The notes beneath the pieces were generated by a model. That model ran no database searches and was not told the DNA's origin. It saw only the letters and a program-made list of their open reading frames with translations. Shown here in pieces: positions 17,172 to 25,884 of a DNA stretch of 32,872 nt (position 1 is its first letter; every line of letters starts with the position of its first letter). Source of the DNA: Thermoplasmatota archaeon (GTDB lineage: Archaea > Thermoplasmatota > Thermoplasmata > Thermoplasmatales > Thermoplasmataceae); contig JAMCPG010000010.1 of assembly GCA_023379845.1 (NCBI GenBank), positions 1 to 32,872 of the forward strand. The letters are read 5' to 3'. Made by a program: the position numbers and the translations under genes.

Positions 17172-17597
17172 TTACTCATTCTTTTTGTTCCTGCTGGAGA
17201 TAACAACACCCGCTGCGATTGCGACCACTGCAACTACAACAATTATGCCTATTATGGCATAATCAAGTGAAGTGAAGCCAGAAGAGGTACTCGGATGGGC
17301 CAACATGTACGCATATTCTGAGTCAAGAGGGCTGTCTGGCTGCTGGTTCAGATTCATGCCACCAATCTTGTTTACCTCGTACGCAAACAGCGTCTGCGAT
17401 CCCATTATTGGCACCGTGGGCATCTGGCTTGCAGCAAGGCCCTGTATCTCGTCTAGCGTTGTGTTGAAAGCAAGTGAGTTGAATGTTTCAGCTTCAGATA
17501 CATTGAGCAGATGATTCATTGTAGGATTGTTGTATCCCTCGAAGTTCCAGTAACCGTTATATGAATACTCTGCCCAGAGGTCGAACCATGGGTTCCC
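17172..17597 (-). pseudogene. 3' fragment of an oligopeptide ABC transporter substrate-binding protein (SBP_bac_5-like)
   Basis: About 142 C-terminal residues remain, from GNPWFDLWAEY through the typical late SBP segment GYNNPTMNHLL, to a linker and a C-terminal anchor helix (SLDYAIIGIIVVVAVVAIAAGVV) with the tail SSRNKKNE. Full archaeal proteins of this kind are some 600 or more residues with a signal peptide. The open frame continues upstream to 17855, but those residues (for example MTFSILSSLVSLSCII) are the antisense reading of the adjacent ATPase and not SBP. The fragment therefore has no start, signal peptide or ligand-binding lobe. It would have bound peptides outside the cell. The break coincides with the truncated ATPase running the other way. 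Confidence 0.75.
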
Positions 17598-17598
17598 A

Positions 17599-18423
17599 AG
17601 CAGTGGAAAGACTACCCTTGGCCTGGTCATGCTCGGCCTGTCATCGAAGGATTCTGGAAAGATTTTCTTTGAAGGCAAGAACATTGATGATCTCAGTAAA
17701 TCACAGATCAAGGAATTCAGGCTGAAATCGCAGATGATATTCCAGGACCCTTTCGAATCCCTTAACCCCATGCTTACCGTTTCAGAGGCTGTACTCACTC
17801 CGCTGCTGATTATACAGGATAAACTGACCAAGGAGGAGAGGATGGAAAAAGTCATCGATGCACTGAATAACGCGGGTCTTCAGCCCGGAGAGGAGTATTT
17901 AAGCAAGATACCAAGTGAGTTGAGCGGAGGGCAGAGGCAGAGGGTCGGTATTGCTAGGGCTCTCATCAACAAGCCATCTTTCATTGTAGCGGACGAGCCC
18001 GTATCCATGCTTGACGTATCAATAAGGGCTGACATCCTCAACCTGCTGAAGGAGCAGGCAAAAAACAAGCAGGTTTCCATGATATTCATATCTCATGACA
18101 TCATAATAACAAGGTATATCGCGGACAGGATACTGGTCATGCATCTTGGCCAGGTCGTTGAAATAGGTCCCGGAAAGAGCATTGTGGAAAACCCGAAGCA
18201 CCCCTATACTGTTCTGTTGCTCAAATCTATACCCGAAGCCACTGACAAGTCCGTTGTCCCGATCGATGAGCAGGTTGAGTACAACGTCGATGTCGTTAAC
18301 AGTGGCAGGGATGAATGCAGTTTCGTTTCAAAGTGCCCATTTGCCATGGAAATATGCTCTAACCAGAGACCGACGATGAGGGAGATAGAGACCGATCACT
18401 TTGTAGCCTGCCATCTTTTCTAG
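17599..18423 (+). pseudogene. 5'-truncated oligopeptide ABC transporter ATPase (OppF/DppF-like)
   Basis: The frame retains the second half of the P-loop (SSGKTTLGL, 17599-17625), the Q-loop QMIFQDP, the ABC signature SGGQRQRVGIARAL, Walker B FIVADEP, the D-loop SMLD, the switch His ISHD, and the C-terminal peptide-transporter module with HPYT and the Cys motif C-x6-C-x6-C...C. About 40 N-terminal residues and the start of Walker A are missing: the expected GESGSGKTT reads GFPSSGKTT, because the first codons come from foreign sequence. No start codon precedes the P-loop; the first ATG, 17629, lies after the catalytic lysine, so a product from there could not bind ATP normally. No permease or OppD gene is adjacent. 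It was part of peptide import and is now probably nonfunctional. Confidence 0.8.
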
Positions 18424-18681
18424 TCAATGATTCGACACATCGTCGAGGAGGAACTCAGGGATCGGCTTAACCTGGCATATTCACCTTCCATGATAGCGCA
18501 ACCACAATGTTATGGGCATTTGTCTTAAACAGTTAATATAGATAGCACTGATTCTTTTAATGTAATCTTGCAAAATTAATGGAGTGCAGATGAAAAAAAC
18601 CACAGGTTGAAAAAGATCCTGGTTAAGGCTGCTGAATAATGTTAAAAACATCTTTTTACTCATGTTTAAGAGATAATTTGC
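18424..18681. other. Intergenic region with a small frame, a hairpin and a TATA-like box
   Basis: A 33-codon frame (18427-18528, + strand) opens 3 bases after the ATPase remnant's stop; it resembles nothing I know. A short perfect hairpin ATGTT-AAA-AACAT (18639-18651) followed by T5 could be a terminator. GTTTAAGA (18664-18671) is 23-24 bases before ATG 18691 and is the likely TATA box of the following surface protein. Confidence 0.4.
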
Positions 18682-20277
18682 ATGGTTACTATGATACTCC
18701 AAAAATACATTGCTATATTTTCCGTGCTGGTCATGCTTACTGCAATAGCTGCACTTGTATCTGGTACTGGCCAGCCTCTGCATAACATAAACTCTTCAGG
18801 AGAAGGGATGCAAGACCAGGTTACTGGCAGCTATGCATCAATGATTGCTTCAAATATTCCTAGCCCAGTTATTCCTGCTGGAGTCCTGAACTACACGTCG
18901 TTTCATATCGTTAACAACCAGAACCTATCAACTCCCGTTCCCTTCGACCTAGAAGCAAAGGTCAATTCAGCTGCACTCAGCAAATACGAGGCTGCCGGGC
19001 TTCAAAATGTTGAATGGTTTTGGTCAAACGGCGTGACGATACCCAGCTGGATTCAGTCTGGCGCAAACTCTTCAAGCGTATGCACTGTCTACTGGTTAAG
19101 GCTAAATTTTTCAATACCCGCTAATTCCAATTCATCAATATACATGGGGTTTGAAAGTACATCTACTGACCTTATGAGCGGATATAACGGTAACCAGGGA
19201 GAGGCACCCCAGCTTTCCCCAAGCTACGGGGAATTTGACAATGGAAAGAATGTATTCGCTTTCTACTGCAATTTCTCTGGATTGCCATTCCAGTCCAATT
19301 GGCTTACATTCCAGCAGGCAACTGCTAATGTCACAGTCGATCATGGTCTCATCATTAAAGATAGCTTCAATGATGCATATGCATACGCGATCACAAAGCG
19401 TCCTGTTCTGGAACCAGAGATCATAGAGGCTTTCGTTACAGAGGATAACGTAACCGCAGGGTACCCTAGCACGGAAGGTATCGGCATATCAACATCACAC
19501 AATCTGACGAATCGCCTGGTCTATGATGGAACGCCATACGATTACTACTTCGAGGGTGGATTTGAAGCCGATCTATTCCACGACCAAAATCAAGCCAAAA
19601 ACTCAATGTCGCCATCTGTTAACATGACACAGGTCTCTCAATACGTGAATTTTACTTTTTCCCCTTTTATGCTTGGGATTGGTTTATCCGGGAACTCCAC
19701 GCAGTACTGGTACATTAATGGAAATACGGTTGCCGAAACTCATAACAATTCAATACATTCAGATTCATACTTTCCAAATATTGGCATGACGTCAGGTGGA
19801 AGCGGTGCAGGTCTATTGAAGATACAGTATGTTCGGGGAATATATATGCCCCCGAACAATGTGATGCCTGCAGTCAGCGGTAAGTATATTGTCAACAATC
19901 CCGGGTACGTCTATATCACATTGTCTGGAATACCTTCTTACAATACATGGTACCTCAACATATCAGGAATATCTGGAATCGTGGAACACGGCACCCTGTC
20001 GATAAATATAACGCTTCCATTCGGTCTCTACTATTATAACGTAAGCAGTTACTACCGCGGATCCGATATGCATGGTTATGGCCTGTTCCAGGTGCAGAAT
20101 GGTTCAGGAACATATGTCCTGATTGTATTCACCCCAACATCACCGGTTATAACGCCAACCCAACCTGCACCGCCGTATCCTCCTGAGTTTTATGCAATGA
20201 TTGCTGAAATTGTTGTCCTGGTATCTGGCGCTGTGCTGATTATGCTAACCTGGTTCAGGAAGCATCGCGAGGATTAG
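18682..20277 (+). CDS. Secreted, C-terminally anchored surface protein with a DUF2341-like domain
   Basis: The 531-residue product has a signal peptide (hydrophobic IAIFSVLVMLTAIAALVSG), a DUF2341-like beta domain (about 70-170: YTSFHIVNNQN...YWLRLNFSIPANSNSSIYMGF), a second beta-rich lectin-like region (about 185-400), one GIPSYNTWYLN repeat related to the GLP repeats of the other surface proteins here, a Pro/Thr linker, and a final membrane helix (about 504-524) with the tail RKHRED. It is likely displayed on the cell surface, for adhesion or polymer binding (inference). ATG 18691 is the better start by TATA spacing; 18682 is three codons earlier. Its 3' end overlaps the convergent gene by 23 bases. 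Confidence 0.8.
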   Translation: MVTMILQKYIAIFSVLVMLTAIAALVSGTGQPLHNINSSGEGMQDQVTGSYASMIASNIPSPVIPAGVLNYTSFHIVNNQNLSTPVPFDLEAKVNSAALSKYEAAGLQNVEWFWSNGVTIPSWIQSGANSSSVCTVYWLRLNFSIPANSNSSIYMGFESTSTDLMSGYNGNQGEAPQLSPSYGEFDNGKNVFAFYCNFSGLPFQSNWLTFQQATANVTVDHGLIIKDSFNDAYAYAITKRPVLEPEIIEAFVTEDNVTAGYPSTEGIGISTSHNLTNRLVYDGTPYDYYFEGGFEADLFHDQNQAKNSMSPSVNMTQVSQYVNFTFSPFMLGIGLSGNSTQYWYINGNTVAETHNNSIHSDSYFPNIGMTSGGSGAGLLKIQYVRGIYMPPNNVMPAVSGKYIVNNPGYVYITLSGIPSYNTWYLNISGISGIVEHGTLSINITLPFGLYYYNVSSYYRGSDMHGYGLFQVQNGSGTYVLIVFTPTSPVITPTQPAPPYPPEFYAMIAEIVVLVSGAVLIMLTWFRKHRED

Positions 20278-21553
20278 TGGAATCATTATGTCTTCCCCTG
20301 GTCGATCCAGTCGCAAAATATGAGATAAAGAAGAGGAAGTTAGATATCGAAGCCAGGCCAACTTCAAAATATAGGAAGAGTTTTGGGTAATCCCGAAGGG
20401 GAAAGATAAAGTCTGTGACATTCAGAATGACAGACGGATATGGCAGAATCGCTGTTACGTTATTGTAAAAAGAGATGAACAGAAAATTACTATAATGGGC
20501 TAATATGAGCGGAAAAAACAACCTCGAAATGAGCAAAATCCCTACCAGTGTGAAGATTTGAGCTGCAATGCCGATTATCAATGCAAAAAGCCCCAGAATC
20601 TTTATCGTGTGTCTGGCGAATGTAAATATGAGAAGGTAGCAGGCTATAGCAAGCAGCATAGCCATGCCGGTGTATATTTCCGGTAAAATAAAGGCATTAG
20701 ATTTAGGTAAAATAGCCTGACTTGACAGAACCAGCTCGAATCCTCCGCCTCTATTCAGGGATAATGATGAAAACTGGATGAAGACACTGGCAATCTGTGT
20801 TGCCGCAATAATCAGGAAGGATATTCCAAGCGTCCAGTTCCTCTTAGATCTTGTTTGCAGAGATCCAAACAGTACCAGCAGAAAACCAATTATTCCAATC
20901 ATTGACAATGAGAAGATAATCCAGGATACGGTAAAGACTGACAGGTCATAGATCTCTGGGCGATCTATTACAGTCCCTATCCCTGTGGCCAGAAAAGTTA
21001 GAGAGAGAAGAACCAGGCCTGATCCTAATGTTCGATTTCCTGATGCTTGAGAATAGGATGTGTCCGGCGTATGTTGAATCTCTTTCTTGCTCCTGAATTT
21101 GTTTATCCTACGAAACGTCTGGTCAGTAAGTCCCAGTACGATGGGTGATCCCTCAGCATTCTTCGGGACTTCGCCTGCAATGAGATTGGATAAGAATTTT
21201 AATGAAGCAGGATCAGAACTATCTATGTACCTATCAGAAATAAGATAAACAACATTATTTTTTCCTTCCTGCCTGCTTTGCTCAAAGTCCAGTTTTTCAA
21301 GTGGAACAACGTTCACGCCATTTTTGGATAACTGTGTGTATATATACAAAAGAGCGGAGTTCAAACCTTTTAGATCAAAAGACTTCACTATCTGAACGTA
21401 GTACTTTCTGCCTTCCTTAAAAGCAGAATAGATGCCCTCAATTATTTCATTTTCATACCTTTTCTTGTAGGAGCTTGAATTATCGGGTTCGGGCAGTCCA
21501 AGGTAACTTCTGAAATTTTGAACTTTATCATCATTATGAGACTCACCTGCCAT
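20255..21553 (-). CDS. Multi-spanning membrane protein with a soluble N-terminal domain, unknown function
   Basis: The 432-residue protein has a hydrophilic N-terminal region (1-170) with alternating strands and helices (YYVQIVKSFDLKGLNSALL, NVVYLISDRYI, SPIVLGLTD), then about seven or eight membrane helices from residue 175 to 415. The N-terminal part might be a nucleotide-binding or Rossmann-like domain but lacks a clear P-loop, so I do not assign it. The end is polar (GSTRGRHNDS). It converges with the surface protein and shares its last 23 bases. The start ATG 21553 is far from its left neighbour and close to a divergent glycosyltransferase, so a role in envelope biology is possible but unproven. 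Confidence 0.75.
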   Translation of the reverse strand: MAGESHNDDKVQNFRSYLGLPEPDNSSSYKKRYENEIIEGIYSAFKEGRKYYVQIVKSFDLKGLNSALLYIYTQLSKNGVNVVPLEKLDFEQSRQEGKNNVVYLISDRYIDSSDPASLKFLSNLIAGEVPKNAEGSPIVLGLTDQTFRRINKFRSKKEIQHTPDTSYSQASGNRTLGSGLVLLSLTFLATGIGTVIDRPEIYDLSVFTVSWIIFSLSMIGIIGFLLVLFGSLQTRSKRNWTLGISFLIIAATQIASVFIQFSSLSLNRGGGFELVLSSQAILPKSNAFILPEIYTGMAMLLAIACYLLIFTFARHTIKILGLFALIIGIAAQIFTLVGILLISRLFFPLILAHYSNFLFISFYNNVTAILPYPSVILNVTDFIFPLRDYPKLFLYFEVGLASISNFLFFISYFATGSTRGRHNDSTNPRDAS

Positions 21554-21708
21554 GGATTAGGATATTACAAGGATATAAGAAATTCTAATTGTTTGGAACA
21601 ATAGCGAAGAATTTACACTTAGCGTTATATTAATAAAAACTTTCAAGCTGTGAATTCTAAAGGGTTATTGAATAAATACAAAACTACAGAAAAAGCCCTG
21701 AAGGGTTG

Positions 21709-22551
21709 ATGTATGCTATTATATTAGTTGGTAAAATCACCCCCATGATGAAGAAGTGTGTCCTTGTGGTCAGCAGTTATCCAGAGTTCATCCCAGATCT
21801 TAGGAAAGCGCTGGACACCATCATACATAAAGATGGATGGGATTTCATCGTTGTTACTAACTGTGGATTCACGCATGACAGTGAACGTGTCGTAGTAAAG
21901 AATAAGACTTTCAAATACTGGAATGATGCATTTTATCAGTTCATGAATGATTCTGATTACGATGTAATTTCTTTTCTGGATGATGACGATGCTTTTGAAG
22001 CAAATAAACTTGAAAGAATGGATCAATTACTGACCTCCTATACATACATTCACAATTTTGCCAGATATTCTAATCCCTCCTACAATTATAATGGAATTGA
22101 CAACAACACATCATGTATAACAGTGCAGGCAAAATATATTGATGTTGAAATGTTCAAAATGACGAGGTATCTGAACGATATGCTCATCTACCTGAATTAT
22201 GTCGGTAAAAAAGGTGTTATTAACTTACCAGAATACCTCACAACAATAAGACTAAAGCCCTTCTCAAATTATGAAACATTTAAACAATACCTGAGCAACA
22301 GGTTTAAAGGAAGAATGGAGGACCTTGTCATGATCCAGAGGGATTTATCACTCAACCAAGACCAGGAGCGCGTTGTCGAAAGGCAGATACAAAAATACAG
22401 ATTCATGTTCCAGAATTATACTATGTTGGATATGATTTATTCTGCATTCTCTTTCGATAGGCATGTCTACAAGGCTCTGCTTGATCGAAAAAAAGGTCTG
22501 GATTACTTCATTAAAGAAGAATACAGGAAAAGATATGGGGAGAATCAATGA
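21709..22551 (+). CDS. GT-A fold glycosyltransferase (GT2-like)
   Basis: The 280-residue cytosolic enzyme has an N-terminal Rossmann-like half (KKCVLVVSSYPEF..., WDFIVVTNCG) and the donor/metal-binding acid cluster ISFLDDDDAF (DxD) near residue 90, as in family 2 glycosyltransferases using nucleotide sugars. The C-terminal half is helical, with no membrane segment. The usual GT2 opening motif is degenerate. ATG 21709 was chosen (GGGTTGATG; the preceding TTG is unlikely); MMKKC at 21745 is another possibility. Its stop overlaps the next gene's ATG (ATGA, 22548-22551), so the two are coupled. It is the first gene of the glycan island; the sugar is unknown. Confidence 0.75.
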   Translation: MYAIILVGKITPMMKKCVLVVSSYPEFIPDLRKALDTIIHKDGWDFIVVTNCGFTHDSERVVVKNKTFKYWNDAFYQFMNDSDYDVISFLDDDDAFEANKLERMDQLLTSYTYIHNFARYSNPSYNYNGIDNNTSCITVQAKYIDVEMFKMTRYLNDMLIYLNYVGKKGVINLPEYLTTIRLKPFSNYETFKQYLSNRFKGRMEDLVMIQRDLSLNQDQERVVERQIQKYRFMFQNYTMLDMIYSAFSFDRHVYKALLDRKKGLDYFIKEEYRKRYGENQ

Positions 22552-23546
22552 ATATTGATCTTGTAAGGTATGACAGTTCGTTGAACAATGGCGTTAACAG
22601 GTATTCTAAAACCCTGTATTCTGGCTTGACAGAAATATACGGAAATGACAACAGCATAAAGGAGCTAAGAGTCAGGAAGGTCGAGATTGGCGGGCATTTT
22701 GGTCTTATATCAACCAGGCTGATGTCTAAATTGGCTGCAGGAAAGCTTGGCAATAGAGATGTGAATCATGCGACTGCTGCTTTTCTTGACAATAGAAGGA
22801 TAAACGTAGTAACTCTTCATGACGTATCTTTCATGGAACATATAAATGATTATAATAGCAGGTACGTAAGATTCAACATGAAATATTTGCAGAACCTCTT
22901 CTCAAAAGGAAAAAAAATAATAGTACCCTCAAACGTCGTCAGGGACATGGTGATCAGGAACTTCAAGATCAAGGCAGACGACATTGTATCGGTCCACCAT
23001 GGCATTGAGGATGTTGGTGATTCTTATCTGGAAAGCCTTGAAAACCCTTTTCAGGATGACAAGAGGCACATACTCATTTTCGGCGGCCTTGACAATGTGC
23101 GCAGAAAATTCAATCTTATCCTGGATAGGCTGCAGAATACTGAGTATGAAATCTATGTGATAGGTTATGGCAAGAACCCGGTTTATGATAAATACAGAAG
23201 CATAGGGAACATAAAGTTTCTGGGGTATCAGGCTGATAGAAGCGTACACCAGTATATCAGGCATTCAGATCTTGTGGCTTATCATTCTATTGATGAGGGA
23301 TTTGGTTACATTCCTCTTGAGGTCTTCATGATGGGAGGAAGGATTCTTCTCAACGATACGCCGATATTCAGGGAGACATGCGGTGAATTCGCGTTTTACT
23401 ACAAGAATGACTTCTCAGATTTTTCTGCGATGCTCGAATCAGCCATGTCTTCAATAAAAGTCGATCACAGGGACTATGTGAAAAAAAACTTTTCAATCGA
23501 AAAGATGGTCAAAGAGACAATGAATGTCTATCTGTCTGTCAATTGA
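22548..23546 (+). CDS. GT4-family (GT-B fold) glycosyltransferase
   Basis: The 332-residue product has a short N-terminal acceptor domain (SLNNGVNRYSKTL, VVTLHDVSF) and a C-terminal donor domain with HILIFGGLDNVRRKF, the HHGIE turn, and the EGFGYIPLE signature with E250 and E258 spaced seven apart, as in GT4 retaining enzymes. It would transfer a sugar from a nucleotide donor to a growing glycan on the cytosolic face. It is co-translated with the preceding GT2-like enzyme through the ATGA overlap. A T-rich stretch right after TGA 23544-23546 is a likely terminator. Confidence 0.85.
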   Translation: MNIDLVRYDSSLNNGVNRYSKTLYSGLTEIYGNDNSIKELRVRKVEIGGHFGLISTRLMSKLAAGKLGNRDVNHATAAFLDNRRINVVTLHDVSFMEHINDYNSRYVRFNMKYLQNLFSKGKKIIVPSNVVRDMVIRNFKIKADDIVSVHHGIEDVGDSYLESLENPFQDDKRHILIFGGLDNVRRKFNLILDRLQNTEYEIYVIGYGKNPVYDKYRSIGNIKFLGYQADRSVHQYIRHSDLVAYHSIDEGFGYIPLEVFMMGGRILLNDTPIFRETCGEFAFYYKNDFSDFSAMLESAMSSIKVDHRDYVKKNFSIEKMVKETMNVYLSVN

Positions 23547-23556
23547 TTTTCTTTTA
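23547..23556 (+). terminator. T-rich terminator after the two-gene glycosyltransferase operon
   Basis: TTTTCTTTTA follows directly after the GT4 stop codon with no hairpin, consistent with archaeal poly-T termination of the 21.7-23.5 kb pair. Confidence 0.35.
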
Positions 23557-23679
23557 AACCGAGGTGACTGATTTATTTATCACAGCGATGCCGTAGCAAA
23601 AATGAACAGTGTGTATCAATCGAATGGGTTATGCCATTGTAAGCGCGTATTACTTCTCACAGGCAAATCTATTCTATGG

Positions 23680-24810
23680 TTACTGTTTTCCAGACATTAA
23701 TTCGTCATAAATCTCTCTAAACGAAATTGCATTCTCTTTCTTTATCTCTAGATATCTTTTTCGTGATGCGATGGACATTTTTTGAAGAAGATCTCTATTT
23801 CTATCTAATTCTTTAATTGTCTTAACGAAATCACCTATTTCTATGATGATGCATGCTTCTTGTATTGTAATTGGGTTAAAACCTCGTACACCAATGCTGG
23901 TTGAAATTATAGGCAAAGAGTGCGCCAGATAGTCAACCATCTTTACATTTCTCCCAGAGCCCAACATAATTGGATTCAGTGCAAGCATAGACCCTATCAT
24001 TATAGCATCCTTTTGAGTTTCAGGGACAACTCCCAGACACTTCAAATTTGGTAGGTTCTTCTTTCCCGGTAAACTGCATATGCTACCAAGAACAAGGAAA
24101 TTGAATTCAGGTAGAGCTTCAGCGATCTTTTCAATCTCTCTGTATGCAACAATATTTGCCTCATATAGAGAGCCGATGAAGACTAGGCTTTTACTGTTTT
24201 TTCCTGTCCATTGGCACTCGTTCACAGTCGGAATATGCGTAAGGAGTCTCATCTTATCAGATTGAACATTGTACTCTTCTTGAATTCTGTTCATATCGTC
24301 CTGTGTGACCGTAATTATCAGGTTAACCGATTCACATACTTCCTTCTCAAGTTCTCTAACAAATTCATAATATTTATTTTCCCTTCGCAGTCCAGTCTCA
24401 AAATTATGTGCATCATAGATAACCGGCCTATCTTGTATAAGGTCTTTGACTAGTCTATAGTGCCAGGGACCTTCGAGTATGACACATCTTGACTTAGAAA
24501 TTAGATTCGATATATTCTTCCTATAGGCCAATGGAAGGTATTTCCCCCTGGATAGGAGTATCTCAAAAGACCTGTTTCCATGAAGTATTGCATTCAAAAG
24601 CATTAAATTTGCATGGTACTCATAAGTGTCTGCCGTAATATTATTGGATAGGGACGGACCAAAGAGGGTTACACGGATCCGATCCATCCCCTCTGTCAAT
24701 TCATTACACCTTAAAGAATACCCGCTTGAATAGGAAGGTATTAGCCTGCCATGGCAGAGCTGGACCACTTCATGTGGTCTCCTAGGGACTTTTGTATCAA
24801 CTTTATCCAT
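23680..24810 (-). CDS. GT4-like glycosyltransferase (GSGxxxK type)
   Basis: The 376-residue GT-B protein has an N-terminal half with VVQLCHGRLIPSYSSGYSLR and PVIYDAHNFE, the mid-domain entry SLVFIGSLYEANIVAYREI, and the nucleotide-sugar site LNPIMLGSGRNVKMVDYLAHSLPIISTSIGVRGF, which replaces the EGFG motif of standard GT4 enzymes by the GSGxxxK...G(V/L)xG pattern of a well-known subgroup. It is cytosolic. ATG 24810 lies next to a 7-bp inverted repeat (24830-24848). It is transcribed leftward and may be read after the methyltransferase gene (144-base gap). The glycan made is unknown. Confidence 0.8.
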   Translation of the reverse strand: MDKVDTKVPRRPHEVVQLCHGRLIPSYSSGYSLRCNELTEGMDRIRVTLFGPSLSNNITADTYEYHANLMLLNAILHGNRSFEILLSRGKYLPLAYRKNISNLISKSRCVILEGPWHYRLVKDLIQDRPVIYDAHNFETGLRRENKYYEFVRELEKEVCESVNLIITVTQDDMNRIQEEYNVQSDKMRLLTHIPTVNECQWTGKNSKSLVFIGSLYEANIVAYREIEKIAEALPEFNFLVLGSICSLPGKKNLPNLKCLGVVPETQKDAIMIGSMLALNPIMLGSGRNVKMVDYLAHSLPIISTSIGVRGFNPITIQEACIIIEIGDFVKTIKELDRNRDLLQKMSIASRKRYLEIKKENAISFREIYDELMSGKQ

Positions 24811-24829
24811 TATAGTCAGGATACCATAT

Positions 24830-24848
24830 ATGACAAATAAGTTGTCAT
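24830..24848. repeat. Perfect inverted repeat in front of the GT4-like gene
   Basis: ATGACAA-ATAAG-TTGTCAT gives 7-bp perfect arms with a 5-base spacer, 20-38 bases before ATG 24810, over the region where a TATA box and transcription start should lie. It is a candidate operator; a chance repeat is possible. Confidence 0.35.
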
Positions 24849-24954
24849 GTGTTTAGATGTTTTTCCCTCAACGTTCATGGTTTTTAACGACATAGTAAAA
24901 TTTATTAGGGGTTGACACAACGTTGGAACGAGGTTTCTTCAGGCCAAAGAGAAA

Positions 24955-25752
24955 TTATTCCTTGATAGATGCGCCTGTAGTTGCACTTTTAATTATCTGT
25001 CTGTAATTTCTGTGTTTACTGTTAAATATATGCCAAGCATGGTTAAGATCAATATCATCAGATATCATTAAACCGTTTCTTTGAAGGTGCTCATTGGCCC
25101 ATTCAAATTCGAAAAGCATGTTCTGCTCGCTGTGATCAGAGTCGTGATAAAAAGCATCAAAATCGATGTTTAATTCTGGAAGAACATCTTTTGTCAGGCC
25201 TATTCTTATATCCCAGTCAGAACGGAGGTCCTCAGGAACAAGCCACCCAATACGATCCTCCTTGCCGAAGAACTTTATGACTTTAGAATTATCTACACTA
25301 GTCAGCTTTCCAACCTGGTTTTTTTTCATTGCAGAAAGCATCACTGTTGCCGAATATCCATGTGCAATTCCGGTTTCTATAAGATGATTGGGTTTAAAGT
25401 GCCTTATCAAGGCGTAAAGTATGCCATGGGTACCCTGCATTCCCCATCCGCCCTTTGGCCACTTATCATATGTTTCCTCAATTCTGTTGTATATGTAGAG
25501 CGCGATATTACTCAGATCCTTCAAATCTTGGGTGTCATAGGAGTTCAGCTTATGTGACCAGTAGTAATAACTAATGACCGTCCACGCTGCACCCAGAGGT
25601 AACGCTGCAATCTTTGAACCATCTTTGAACTCCAGATCTATTTTTCTAAGTCCATTTTCTCTCCAATATGAAAGTGCCCTTGCAGTTTCGAGGCTGTTTG
25701 TAACACTTTTAAAAACATAAGTTGTCTTCTTTAGGTTCTTTGTGATCTGCAT
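24955..25752 (-). CDS. Class I SAM-dependent methyltransferase (Methyltransf_24-like)
   Basis: The 265-residue product has motif I LIETGIAHGYSA (SAM-binding, E/DxGxxxGxS type), the acidic end of strand 2 (LTSVDNS), and a strand-4 segment FDAFYHDSDHSEQNM followed by GLMISDDID, typical of the Methyltransf_24/cephalosporin-hydroxylase-like group. Members often O-methylate sugars or small molecules in glycan clusters. An N-terminal 70-residue segment carries no clear motif. Context between glycosyltransferases suggests it methylates a sugar hydroxyl (inference). ATG 25752 has no Shine-Dalgarno motif. Confidence 0.8.
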   Translation of the reverse strand: MQITKNLKKTTYVFKSVTNSLETARALSYWRENGLRKIDLEFKDGSKIAALPLGAAWTVISYYYWSHKLNSYDTQDLKDLSNIALYIYNRIEETYDKWPKGGWGMQGTHGILYALIRHFKPNHLIETGIAHGYSATVMLSAMKKNQVGKLTSVDNSKVIKFFGKEDRIGWLVPEDLRSDWDIRIGLTKDVLPELNIDFDAFYHDSDHSEQNMLFEFEWANEHLQRNGLMISDDIDLNHAWHIFNSKHRNYRQIIKSATTGASIKE

Positions 25753-25884
25753 TTTGAGGTTTCCCTTAATGGGTTGGGATAATAATTAGATTTTCTATCG
25801 TGTTTGGGTTAAAAATGAATTAGCATCCATAGTAGAAGCGGATTGTTAAATAGGCTTTTGTTTATTCGGATTCATTGAAGAAAG

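Noticed and set aside
17598-17855. Minus-strand extension of the substrate-binding-protein frame to a start at 17855
   Set aside because: The extra residues are the antisense of well-conserved ABC ATPase sequence on the + strand and do not look like an SBP or a signal peptide.
18427-18528. 33-codon frame after the ATPase remnant as a gene
   Set aside because: It is too short, with no recognisable motif and no ribosome site; it may be debris of the same rearrangement.
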